A DNA stretch of 64,000 bases from Winkia neuii (lineage in GTDB: Bacteria > Actinomycetota > Actinomycetes > Actinomycetales > Actinomycetaceae). Under the pieces are notes generated by a model. The model was not told the origin of the DNA, made no database searches, and saw nothing but the letters and a program-made list of their open reading frames with translations. Positions within the stretch are counted from its first letter, which is position 1, and each line of letters begins with the position of its first letter. The translations under genes and the position numbers were made by a program. Below, piece by piece: positions 57,178 through 64,000 of this stretch. Where the stretch lies: the NCBI RefSeq assembly GCF_029011175.1, contig NZ_CP118946.1, forward strand, positions 930,001 through 994,000. The letters are read 5' to 3'.

Positions 57178-58374
57178 ATGCGCGTTGATCTGCTTAGCCG
57201 CGAATACCCCCCTCACGTCTACGGTGGTGCTGGCGTGCATGTCGAAGAATTAGCCAAGGTGTTGAGGCGGAGCATAGATCTTAGAGTGCATGCCTTTGAT
57301 GGGCCTCGTCAGCAAGACAGGGTATACGGCTACGACTATCCTGCCGAACTAAAGGAGGCCAACGGGGCTTTGCGGGCACTCGGAGTTGACCTGCAAATGG
57401 TGCCGAATACGCAAGGGACTGATTTGGTGCACTCGCATACTTGGTACGCGAATATGGCTGGCCACTGGTCAGCACTGATGTGGGACGTACCGCACGTGGT
57501 ATCTGCTCATTCTTTGGAACCGCTGAGGCCGTGGAAAGAAGAGCAACTCGGGGGCGGATATCACCTCAGCTCATGGGCCGAGAAAACTGCCTACGAGGGC
57601 GCTGATCAGATCGTTGCGGTCTCAAATGGTATGCGCCAAGACATCTTGCGCTCTTACCCAAGTATTGATGAACAAAAAGTGCGGGTAATCCATAACGGTA
57701 TCGACCTCGAAGTCTGGAAACGCCCACAAGATAATGCTCAGGTAGGGGAAGTACTGAAAAAATTCGGCATCGATCCCGATCGGAAGACCATAGTTTTTGT
57801 CGGCAGAATTACCAGGCAGAAGGGGCTTCCTCATCTACTGAAAGCCTTGCAAAACGTTGATAAAGATGCGCAAATTGTGCTGTGTGCAGGAGCGCCTGAT
57901 ACTGAACAGATCGCTAACGAGGTAGACACGCTAGTAGAAAAACTTAGCGAGACGCGAAGCGGCGTAATCCTGATTTCGCAAATGCTGCCCCGCAAGGAAA
58001 TCATTGCAATTCTTTCTGCCGCGACTGTGTTCGTTACTCCTTCGATCTATGAACCACTCGGCATTGTGAACCTGGAGGCAATGGCTTTGGGACTTCCTGT
58101 CGTAGGAACGAAAACTGGTGGTATCCCGGATGTCATAGTGGAAGGAGAGACGGGTTTCCTTGTTCCAATCGAGCAAAAAGATGACGGTACTGGAACGCCA
58201 CTCGAACCTGCCGAATTCGAAGGAGCCATGGCGGAACGCATCAATGCGGTACTTGCAGATCCGGATCGGGCGCGACGAATGGGGCAGGCAGGATTGGAAA
58301 GGTGTAAAGAACATTTCACCTGGGAGTCCATTGGCAAGAAAACCGTTGCGATGTACGAAGATTTGGTGCGCTAG
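57178..58374 (+). CDS. glgA: Glycogen synthase/glucosyltransferase, actinobacterial GT4 type
   Basis: 398 residues from ATG 57178 (AGGAG upstream). GT-B fold, family GT4: MRVDLLSREYPPHVYGGAG (glucan acceptor loop GGAG), HSHTWYANMAG, FVGRITRQKG and PSIYEPLGIVNLEAMALGLPVV (EX7E region). It transfers glucose from ADP-glucose to a glucan. The close homologue in M. tuberculosis (GlgM, Rv1212c) instead makes maltose 1-phosphate from ADP-glucose, so either reaction is possible. The divergent glgC partner supports a glycogen role. Confidence 0.9.
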   Translation: MRVDLLSREYPPHVYGGAGVHVEELAKVLRRSIDLRVHAFDGPRQQDRVYGYDYPAELKEANGALRALGVDLQMVPNTQGTDLVHSHTWYANMAGHWSALMWDVPHVVSAHSLEPLRPWKEEQLGGGYHLSSWAEKTAYEGADQIVAVSNGMRQDILRSYPSIDEQKVRVIHNGIDLEVWKRPQDNAQVGEVLKKFGIDPDRKTIVFVGRITRQKGLPHLLKALQNVDKDAQIVLCAGAPDTEQIANEVDTLVEKLSETRSGVILISQMLPRKEIIAILSAATVFVTPSIYEPLGIVNLEAMALGLPVVGTKTGGIPDVIVEGETGFLVPIEQKDDGTGTPLEPAEFEGAMAERINAVLADPDRARRMGQAGLERCKEHFTWESIGKKTVAMYEDLVR

Positions 58375-58408
58375 CGCACGCCGGAACGGAACCGTATAGG
58401 GTAAAAAT

Positions 58409-59200
58409 ATGGCAGCAGTTATAGAGCTTAATGACGTACGGGTGCGCCGAGGCACCACCGTAATCCTAGATAAGGTCAATTGGAGTATTAACGAGGGCGA
58501 GCACTGGGTAATCCTTGGCCCTAACGGAGCCGGAAAGACTACGCTGGTGTCATTGCTGAGCGGAGGCATAGAGGCCGATGCGGGAACAGTCCGCGTGCTG
58601 GATGAAGAACTGGCACAGACAGATCTGGCGGAACTGCGTTCCCGAGTGGGCACCATTGGGGACGTAGCTGATCAACTAGTTCCCTCGGGCACCCACGCTA
58701 TAGACGCAATACTCAGTTCTGTGTACGGCGCTCCCTCCAGCCAGGAACAGACGTTCGAGGACATAGATCGTCAGAGAGCACAAGATCTGCTGCATCTTTT
58801 TGGCATTTCACACCTGAAAGATCGTGAGGTAGACAGCCTCTCGGATGGCGAGCGGCAGCGAGTCATGATTGCGCGAGCACTGATGCCCGATCCTGAAGCA
58901 TTGGTGCTAGACGAACCAGCGCGCGGCCTCGATTTGGGAGCACGTGAGGACTTGCTGGGAGCTCTCACAGAGATATCCACTGATAAGCACGCTCCAGCAA
59001 TGATCATGGTCACCCATCATGTGGAGCAGATACCCCGCGGTTTCACCCACGCCCTCCTGCTAAAGGAAGGACAGGTCGTCAAGAGCGGGCCAATTTCCCA
59101 GATCCTTACTTCTGAGAATGTTTCCAACCTGTTTGAATATCCACTTTCCGTGGGAGGTAGTGAGGGCCGTTGGTGGGCCCATAAGGCGGATAAGAAATGA
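58409..59200 (+). CDS. Stand-alone ABC ATPase
   Basis: 263 residues. Walker A GPNGAGKTTL, signature LSDGERQRVMIARAL (Asp replacing the usual Gly), Walker B ALVLDEPARGLDLGA and H-loop MVTHHVEQI. There is no permease or substrate-binding gene nearby. Similar single ATPases stand next to NfeD and SPFH genes in actinobacteria; the target is unknown. Its last 4 bp overlap NfeD, so it is in the ABC-NfeD-SPFH-glnA-glnE unit. Confidence 0.87.
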   Translation: MAAVIELNDVRVRRGTTVILDKVNWSINEGEHWVILGPNGAGKTTLVSLLSGGIEADAGTVRVLDEELAQTDLAELRSRVGTIGDVADQLVPSGTHAIDAILSSVYGAPSSQEQTFEDIDRQRAQDLLHLFGISHLKDREVDSLSDGERQRVMIARALMPDPEALVLDEPARGLDLGAREDLLGALTEISTDKHAPAMIMVTHHVEQIPRGFTHALLLKEGQVVKSGPISQILTSENVSNLFEYPLSVGGSEGRWWAHKADKK

Positions 59201-59625
59201 TTGGTTGGGTCTGGCTAGGGGCCGCTCTGATGGCCGTGATAGTGGAACTGCTAAGCGGTGATTTCTTCTTCCTGATGCTAGGGATTGGTGCAGCAGCAAG
59301 CTGCATCTGCGCGTTCTTTTGGCCAAATCTGTGGTGGTTGCACATCCTTTTGTTTGCAGCAGTCTCCTCGGTTCTTGTGCTTACAGTTAGACCACTTATC
59401 AAGAAGAAACTGGAAGCATCGACCCCTCGGGTTGCATTCAATGTCTCGCGCTATGAAGGCCGCGAGGGAGTTACAACCTCGCCTGTAAGCCCAGCTGGCG
59501 GCACTATAATGCTAGACGGGGAGCGATGGTCAGCTACCTCAGATCACGATATTCCACGGGGCATTGGAATCCGCGTTATAGAAGTAAGGGGAGCTACCGC
59601 AGTAGTGGCCCCAGTAAGTAGATGA
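59197..59625 (+). CDS. NfeD-like membrane protein
   Basis: 142 residues. Two or three N-terminal hydrophobic segments (about 3-68) are followed by a cytoplasmic OB-like domain (about 85-142, beginning GREGVTT and ending VRGATAVVAPV). This short NfeD lacks the ClpP-type protease domain. NfeD partners with SPFH proteins to organise membrane microdomains. It overlaps the ABC ATPase by 4 bp and precedes the SPFH gene by 10 bp. Confidence 0.88.
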   Translation: MIGWVWLGAALMAVIVELLSGDFFFLMLGIGAAASCICAFFWPNLWWLHILLFAAVSSVLVLTVRPLIKKKLEASTPRVAFNVSRYEGREGVTTSPVSPAGGTIMLDGERWSATSDHDIPRGIGIRVIEVRGATAVVAPVSR

Positions 59626-59635
59626 GGAGACAAGA

Positions 59636-60535
59636 ATGTCAGCTTTTTCCTTAGCGCCGGCGGGAATGATCGGAATAGTGATATTCCTGCTCATAACCTT
59701 TGCCGTAGTGATTGCAATATCTAAGTCCATTATTGTGGTGCGGCAAGCCACGGCCGTAGTGGTGGAACGACTGGGCAGATACCAGACGACACTGACCCCG
59801 GGGCTGCATGTGCTGATTCCTTTCATTGATTCAAAGCGGGCAGTTGTATCTTTGTCGGAACAGGTGGTCGCTTTTGCGCCCCAGCCAGTTATCACGGCAG
59901 ACAACGTATCGGTAACTATCGACTCTGTTATTTACTACCAAATAAACAGCCCTGAGCAGGCCACATACGAAATTGCGAACTACCTGGTCGCGATCGAGCA
60001 GCTAACAGCGACCACTCTGCGTAACGTTATTGGCACTATGGATCTAGAAGACACTTTGACTTCGCGCGATTCGATAAACACGCAGTTGCGCGGGGTGTTG
60101 GATTCCGCCACAACAGCGTGGGGTATTCGCATCAACAGAGTAGAAATTAAAGCGATCGATCCGCCCCCATCTATCCAAGAGGCAATGGAAAAGCAGATGC
60201 GTGCCGAGCGGGATAAGAGAGCTGCTATTCTTACCGCTGAAGGGCAGCGCGAATCTCAGGTGACTGAAGCGGAAGGGCAGCGCAAGTCTGCGGTTCTTAT
60301 TGCACGAGGTGACGCAGAAGCAGCCGTGACTCGTGCAGAGGGCGAAGCAGAGGCTATTGCGAAGGTATTCCGTGCCATTCACGAAGGTAATCCCGACGAG
60401 AAACTTCTGTCCTACCGCTATCTGCAAATGCTGCCGGAACTTGCTAAGGGTGACGGCAACAAGACTTGGATAGTGCCTGCCGAAATGACTGCTGCATTGG
60501 AAGCGATCTCGAAGGGATTTGGTAGCGCCAAATGA
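59636..60535 (+). CDS. SPFH/stomatin-like protein
   Basis: 299 residues. One N-terminal transmembrane helix (about 10-30, IGIVIFLLITFAVVIAI), the SPFH domain (about 30-190, with VVERLGRYQTTLTPGLHVL and the conserved VSVTIDSVIYYQI) and a helical coiled coil (about 180-240, AEGQRESQVTEAEGQRKSA) form a typical stomatin. Such proteins oligomerise in membranes and bind NfeD. Overlap with glnA of 4 bp links it to nitrogen assimilation genes in one transcript. Confidence 0.92.
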   Translation: MSAFSLAPAGMIGIVIFLLITFAVVIAISKSIIVVRQATAVVVERLGRYQTTLTPGLHVLIPFIDSKRAVVSLSEQVVAFAPQPVITADNVSVTIDSVIYYQINSPEQATYEIANYLVAIEQLTATTLRNVIGTMDLEDTLTSRDSINTQLRGVLDSATTAWGIRINRVEIKAIDPPPSIQEAMEKQMRAERDKRAAILTAEGQRESQVTEAEGQRKSAVLIARGDAEAAVTRAEGEAEAIAKVFRAIHEGNPDEKLLSYRYLQMLPELAKGDGNKTWIVPAEMTAALEAISKGFGSAK

Positions 60536-61863
60536 GGCCCGTAGAAGAAGAAGTTCTGACAAAAATAGCTGAGTCCGATACCCGCTTTGTGCGCCTATGG
60601 TTTACAGATGTACTTGGTGTTCTGAAGTCGGTTGCTATTGACCCGGTGGAACTTGAGAGAGCGTTCGCCGAAGGCATTGGTTTTGATGGATCGGCTATTC
60701 AGGGTCTTAGCAGGGTCTACGAGTCAGACATGATTCTGCGGCCGGACGCTTCTACGTTCCAATTGCTGCCGTGGTGTACTGACAGTGACCCCGTGGGAAG
60801 AATGTTCTGCGATCTAACTAATCCCGACGGGTCTGCTGCTCAGACAGATCCGAGGGCGGTGCTGGAGCGGGCATTAGATCATGCGGCAAAACTAGGTTTC
60901 TCGTTTAGAATCCACCCCGAGATCGAGTTCTATCTGTTGAAGCCAACCCGGGACGCAGACGGACGAATTGTGCCGGTAGACGAGGCGGGCTATTTCGACC
61001 ATGTCGCTCGTGGAGGCGACAACGATTTTAGGCGCCGAGCAATTGAAATGCTCGAAGCTATGGGCATCAGCGTCGAGATGAGTCACCACGAGGGAGGGCC
61101 GGGACAGAACGAGATCGATCTCCGGTCGGTAGACGCGCTTACAGCAGCCGACAATATTATGACCTTCCGGACCTTGGTCAAAGAGGTTGCTCTTCGGGAA
61201 GATATGCAGGCAACCTTTATGCCGAAACCGATAGCTGGCGTACCTGGTTCTGGCATGCACGCCCATATGTCTTTATTTGAGGGCGAGCGCAATGCGTTCC
61301 ACGATCCGTCGGGGCAGTACCAGCTGTCTCGGACTGCTCGCTCATTTATTGCAGGCATCTTGACTCACGCACAAGAAATGTCTGCAGTAACTAACCAACA
61401 TGTAAATTCTTACAAACGGTTGTGGGGAGGCGGAGAAGCGCCCTCGTTCGTTTGCTGGGGACATAACAACAGGTCGGCATTGGTACGAGTTCCAAACTAC
61501 AAACCCAATAAGCCGGAATCCGCGCGGATCGAATATCGAGCGCTAGATCCGGCAGTGAACCCATATCTGGGATTTGCAGTTCTACTGGAAGCCGGGCTTG
61601 CTGGTATCGAGAACGGGTATGAATTGGCCCCCGAAGCGGAGGATAATGTCTGGGCTCTAACGGACCAGGAACGGCGGGTGTTGGGAATTCCCTCCTTGCC
61701 GTCCTCACTATCCAGCGCTGTAAAGGCAATGAAGAAATCTGACCTGGTAGCCGCCACTCTCGGAGAAGAGGTGTTCGAATTTGTCATCGCGAATAAGGAG
61801 CGCGAGTGGCAAGAATATAGGGCACAGGTTACAGAATTTGAGCTCCGCCAGTTCTTCCTATGA
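60532..61863 (+). CDS. glnA2: Glutamine synthetase, GlnA2 type
   Basis: 443 residues. Type I glutamine synthetase core is intact: IGFDGSAIQGL, HPEIEFYLL, MSHHEGGPGQNEIDL, AGVPGSGMHAHMSL, NRSALVRVP and IEYRALDPAVNPYL. The Tyr397 adenylylation loop of E. coli (NLYDLP) reads NVWALT, so the target tyrosine is missing. It makes glutamine from glutamate, ammonia and ATP, like mycobacterial GlnA2 (Rv2222c), which is also upstream of glnE. The start overlaps SPFH by 4 bp; the stop overlaps glnE's ATG. Confidence 0.93.
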   Translation: MRPVEEEVLTKIAESDTRFVRLWFTDVLGVLKSVAIDPVELERAFAEGIGFDGSAIQGLSRVYESDMILRPDASTFQLLPWCTDSDPVGRMFCDLTNPDGSAAQTDPRAVLERALDHAAKLGFSFRIHPEIEFYLLKPTRDADGRIVPVDEAGYFDHVARGGDNDFRRRAIEMLEAMGISVEMSHHEGGPGQNEIDLRSVDALTAADNIMTFRTLVKEVALREDMQATFMPKPIAGVPGSGMHAHMSLFEGERNAFHDPSGQYQLSRTARSFIAGILTHAQEMSAVTNQHVNSYKRLWGGGEAPSFVCWGHNNRSALVRVPNYKPNKPESARIEYRALDPAVNPYLGFAVLLEAGLAGIENGYELAPEAEDNVWALTDQERRVLGIPSLPSSLSSAVKAMKKSDLVAATLGEEVFEFVIANKEREWQEYRAQVTEFELRQFFL

Positions 61864-64000
61864 GGATCGCACCGGATATCTCGCTGAAACTTCGCAAGGC
61901 TGGTGTGCGCGATGTGCAGAGGGCGAAGAAGTGGTTAGAAGAACTCGAAGAGTGGGCTGACCCGACCCCATTTTTGGCCGACGCTGCAGATCCGGACATG
62001 GCGTTGCTTGGGCTACTTCGTTTGTGCGAGGAGGCCCCGTCGCGGGCACAGAACGCCATGGCCCACTGTGGCAAGCAATTGTTTTCAATACTCGGACTTT
62101 CGCAGGCACTTAGTGATCACCTTGCCACTCATCCCGATGACCTGGAAGTTTTTGAATCAGCTGCGTCGCAGACATTTTCTGACATCTTTTCCGGTAGCTA
62201 TGACCCTGGCGCTGAAGCGGCAGCAGCGGCGGCATGGGCAAGTAACTACAGGCAGCTATTTGCGAGCGTGGATAGCACAGACGAAATCCGGAGGGCGTAT
62301 CGCAGAGCACTCAGCCAGATTGCGTCTGCCGATCTATCGTCTGATCGAGCACTGGATATTGTTTCCTATGTAAGTCGGTGTATCTCAGCCCTGGTCGACT
62401 TGACCTTGCAAGCTGGACTTCGGGTTGCCCAGAATAAGGTTGACCCACAAGAGAACATTCGTCTCGCAGTAATCGTTCTGGGAAAAACGGGAGCTGGAGA
62501 GGTCAACTATATTTCGGACGTCGACGTCATGTTTGTTGCTGAGGCGAACTCGGACATTCCAGAGAGCGACGTAATCGAGGTGGCCGGAAAGATAATCACC
62601 GCCCTCACAGCTATCTGCAGTGGACCCGGCGAGGAGCTGCCACTATGGCCTCTTGACTTGGGACTTCGGCCAGAGGGTGCAGACGGAGCTGTTGCAAGAA
62701 CTCTTGACTCCTACAAAACCTACTACTCGAAATGGGCACAGTCGTGGGAATTTCAGGCTTTGCTCAAAGCTCGATATGCGGCAGGGGACAAGGAGCTAGC
62801 TGAAAAATTCTCTGCTCTTGTGGGCCCTCTAGTATGGGAAGCATCAGCTCGGGAGGGTTTTGTCGAGGACGCAAGAAATATGCGACTGCGAGTGGAAGCA
62901 AATGTGCCCTCGGAGCAGAAAGGACGTCAACTGAAGCTCGGGCCGGGTGGGCTACGAGATGTAGAGATGACAATCCAGCTAATGCAGCTTGTCCACGGCC
63001 GCTACGACGAGTCTGTGCGCGTACCACATACCCTGGAGGCTATTCAGGCGCTAGCCGCGCAGGGGTACATTGCCCGCGAAGGAGCCGCGAAATTAGCCAG
63101 GTGTTACCGTTTCCTAAGATGTGTCGAACACCGAACGCAGTTATTCCGACTTCGCAGGACCGCGCTGATTCCGTCCTCTGAAAAGGAGCTCAGGAGGATA
63201 GGAAGGTCTATAGATGCGCAGAAATACCCGAATGCCCGCTCCCTACAGATCGAGCTGACACACGTTCGCCACGATGTTCGAACTCTGCACCAAGAACTGT
63301 TTTACGGCCCCCTATTGCCGGCAACGGCTTCCCTTTCCGCTGATGAGGCTGCTCTTTCCCCAGAAGCGGCTAGTGCGCGACTGAAAGCAATTGGTTATAA
63401 GGACCCGGCGGGAAGTTTGCGTCACATTGAAGCGTTGACTGCTGGAGTCAGCAGGAGAGCAGCATTGCAGAGACATCTGCTACCGGTGATGATCGGATGG
63501 ATCGCGGACGGGGCAAATCCTGACGCGGGATTGCTTAGATTCCGCCGACTTAGCGAGATCATTGGTACGTCGCATTGGTACTTGGCAATGCTGCGAGATT
63601 CTAGAGTCGCCGCAGGTTACCTAGCGAAACTACTGCCAACGAGCACGTACTGTGCGGATGGGTTCGAACATTTCCCGGCTGCTGTGGCATGGCTTGATCA
63701 CCCTATTGAACTGGAAGCGCGCGAGAAAGAGCGCCTTTCTGGCGAGATGATGGCCATTGTTTCTAGGCATGACGATGCAGGGGAGGCAGCACAATTAGTG
63801 CGTGAGATTCGTTCTCGCGAACTATTGCGGGCAGCTCTGGCGGACTGTTTGAGCGGCGTGGATCCCGAACGTGCTCGAAAATATATTACGCCTGTAAATG
63901 ATGCAGCCCTGGCTGCTGCCCTGAAACTGGCGCATCGCAGTGCTGGAACCTCTCCGAAAGCGCGGATGGGGATTATCGCGCTGGGGCGTCTAGGAGGCGA
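61860..64000 (+). CDS. glnE: Glutamine synthetase adenylyltransferase GlnE (5' part)
   Basis: 713 codons from ATG 61860 run in one open frame to the right edge; the full protein is about 1,000 residues. ATG overlaps the glnA2 stop by four bases (ATGA). The N-terminal deadenylylase domain shows GAGEVNYISDVDVMFV (metal-binding Asp-x-Asp) near residues 213-228, LDLGLRPEG and GLRDVEMTIQLMQLVHG. At the edge the second nucleotidyltransferase domain is just starting (IALGRLGG), so its Asp-x-Asp is outside the window. It adenylylates and deadenylylates glutamine synthetase. Because the neighbouring GlnA2 lacks the target Tyr, its substrate is probably another GlnA. Confidence 0.93.
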   Translation, partial: MRIAPDISLKLRKAGVRDVQRAKKWLEELEEWADPTPFLADAADPDMALLGLLRLCEEAPSRAQNAMAHCGKQLFSILGLSQALSDHLATHPDDLEVFESAASQTFSDIFSGSYDPGAEAAAAAAWASNYRQLFASVDSTDEIRRAYRRALSQIASADLSSDRALDIVSYVSRCISALVDLTLQAGLRVAQNKVDPQENIRLAVIVLGKTGAGEVNYISDVDVMFVAEANSDIPESDVIEVAGKIITALTAICSGPGEELPLWPLDLGLRPEGADGAVARTLDSYKTYYSKWAQSWEFQALLKARYAAGDKELAEKFSALVGPLVWEASAREGFVEDARNMRLRVEANVPSEQKGRQLKLGPGGLRDVEMTIQLMQLVHGRYDESVRVPHTLEAIQALAAQGYIAREGAAKLARCYRFLRCVEHRTQLFRLRRTALIPSSEKELRRIGRSIDAQKYPNARSLQIELTHVRHDVRTLHQELFYGPLLPATASLSADEAALSPEAASARLKAIGYKDPAGSLRHIEALTAGVSRRAALQRHLLPVMIGWIADGANPDAGLLRFRRLSEIIGTSHWYLAMLRDSRVAAGYLAKLLPTSTYCADGFEHFPAAVAWLDHPIELEAREKERLSGEMMAIVSRHDDAGEAAQLVREIRSRELLRAALADCLSGVDPERARKYITPVNDAALAAALKLAHRSAGTSPKARMGIIALGRLGG

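Overview
The window is a contiguous piece of an actinobacterial chromosome. The 16S and 23S genes have actinobacterial character, including the extra stem region in 23S domain III. Polyphosphate glucokinase, SteA/SteB, a Suf operon with an embedded Rieske protein, GlnA2-GlnE, the glgC/glgA divergon and a 46-codon gene before tlyA all point the same way. Base composition is moderate for the phylum (mid-50s percent GC by eye, not counted), and gene style fits the Actinomycetaceae and relatives. The genus cannot be fixed from the sequence alone. No insertion sequence, prophage, CRISPR array or tRNA gene was seen.

Layout. 1-5,000: the end of an APC permease, yaaA, ndh, a NIF3-like protein, and a coiled-coil protein that has lost its zinc-ribbon cysteines. 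4,989-5,380: RNase P RNA, ending in a perfect 48-bp palindrome. 5,380-7,026 (minus): ppgK and map. 7,128-16,024: pheST, a flavodoxin-like gene, argR-argG-argH and tyrS. 16,025-21,605: one complete rRNA operon (16S-23S-5S) with two candidate promoters and very T/G-rich spacers. 21,799-33,653: a fused disordered/TPR/HAD protein, a 46-aa gene, tlyA, nadK, recN, steA, steB (mctB), a MraY/WecA-like membrane protein, a MurJ-like flippase, a GT4 glycosyltransferase and a NUDIX hydrolase, mostly overlapping. 33,732-40,446: sufR-sufB-sufD-Rieske-sufC-sufS-sufU-sufT. 40,494-42,389 (minus): tgt and a DUF165/YhhQ transporter, a likely queuosine-salvage pair. 42,403-52,178: a GABA/amine catabolic region with a PucR regulator, gabT-gdh-gabD, an APC permease with a universal stress protein, and a second class III aminotransferase. 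52,247-57,079: a zinc metallopeptidase, an ABC-F ATPase, a small Cys protein, serB and glgC. 57,178-64,000: glgA, then an ABC ATPase, NfeD, SPFH, glnA2 and the first 713 codons of glnE.

The order pheST - arg - tyrS - TPR - HAD - small protein - tlyA - nadK - recN - steA - steB - NUDIX matches the backbone of Mycobacterium tuberculosis (Rv1649 to Rv1700), with three changes. The argCJBDF genes are missing between pheT and argR. An rRNA operon sits between tyrS and the HAD gene. A PNPT-like/MurJ-like/GT4 trio stands between steB and the NUDIX gene, where pyrG lies in mycobacteria. That trio, whose flippase lacks arginines essential in E. coli MurJ, is the best candidate for an uncharacterised envelope system here. 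The GABA cluster carries a shared GTGCACAAA site upstream of two separate transcription units and may be a small regulon of the local PucR protein.
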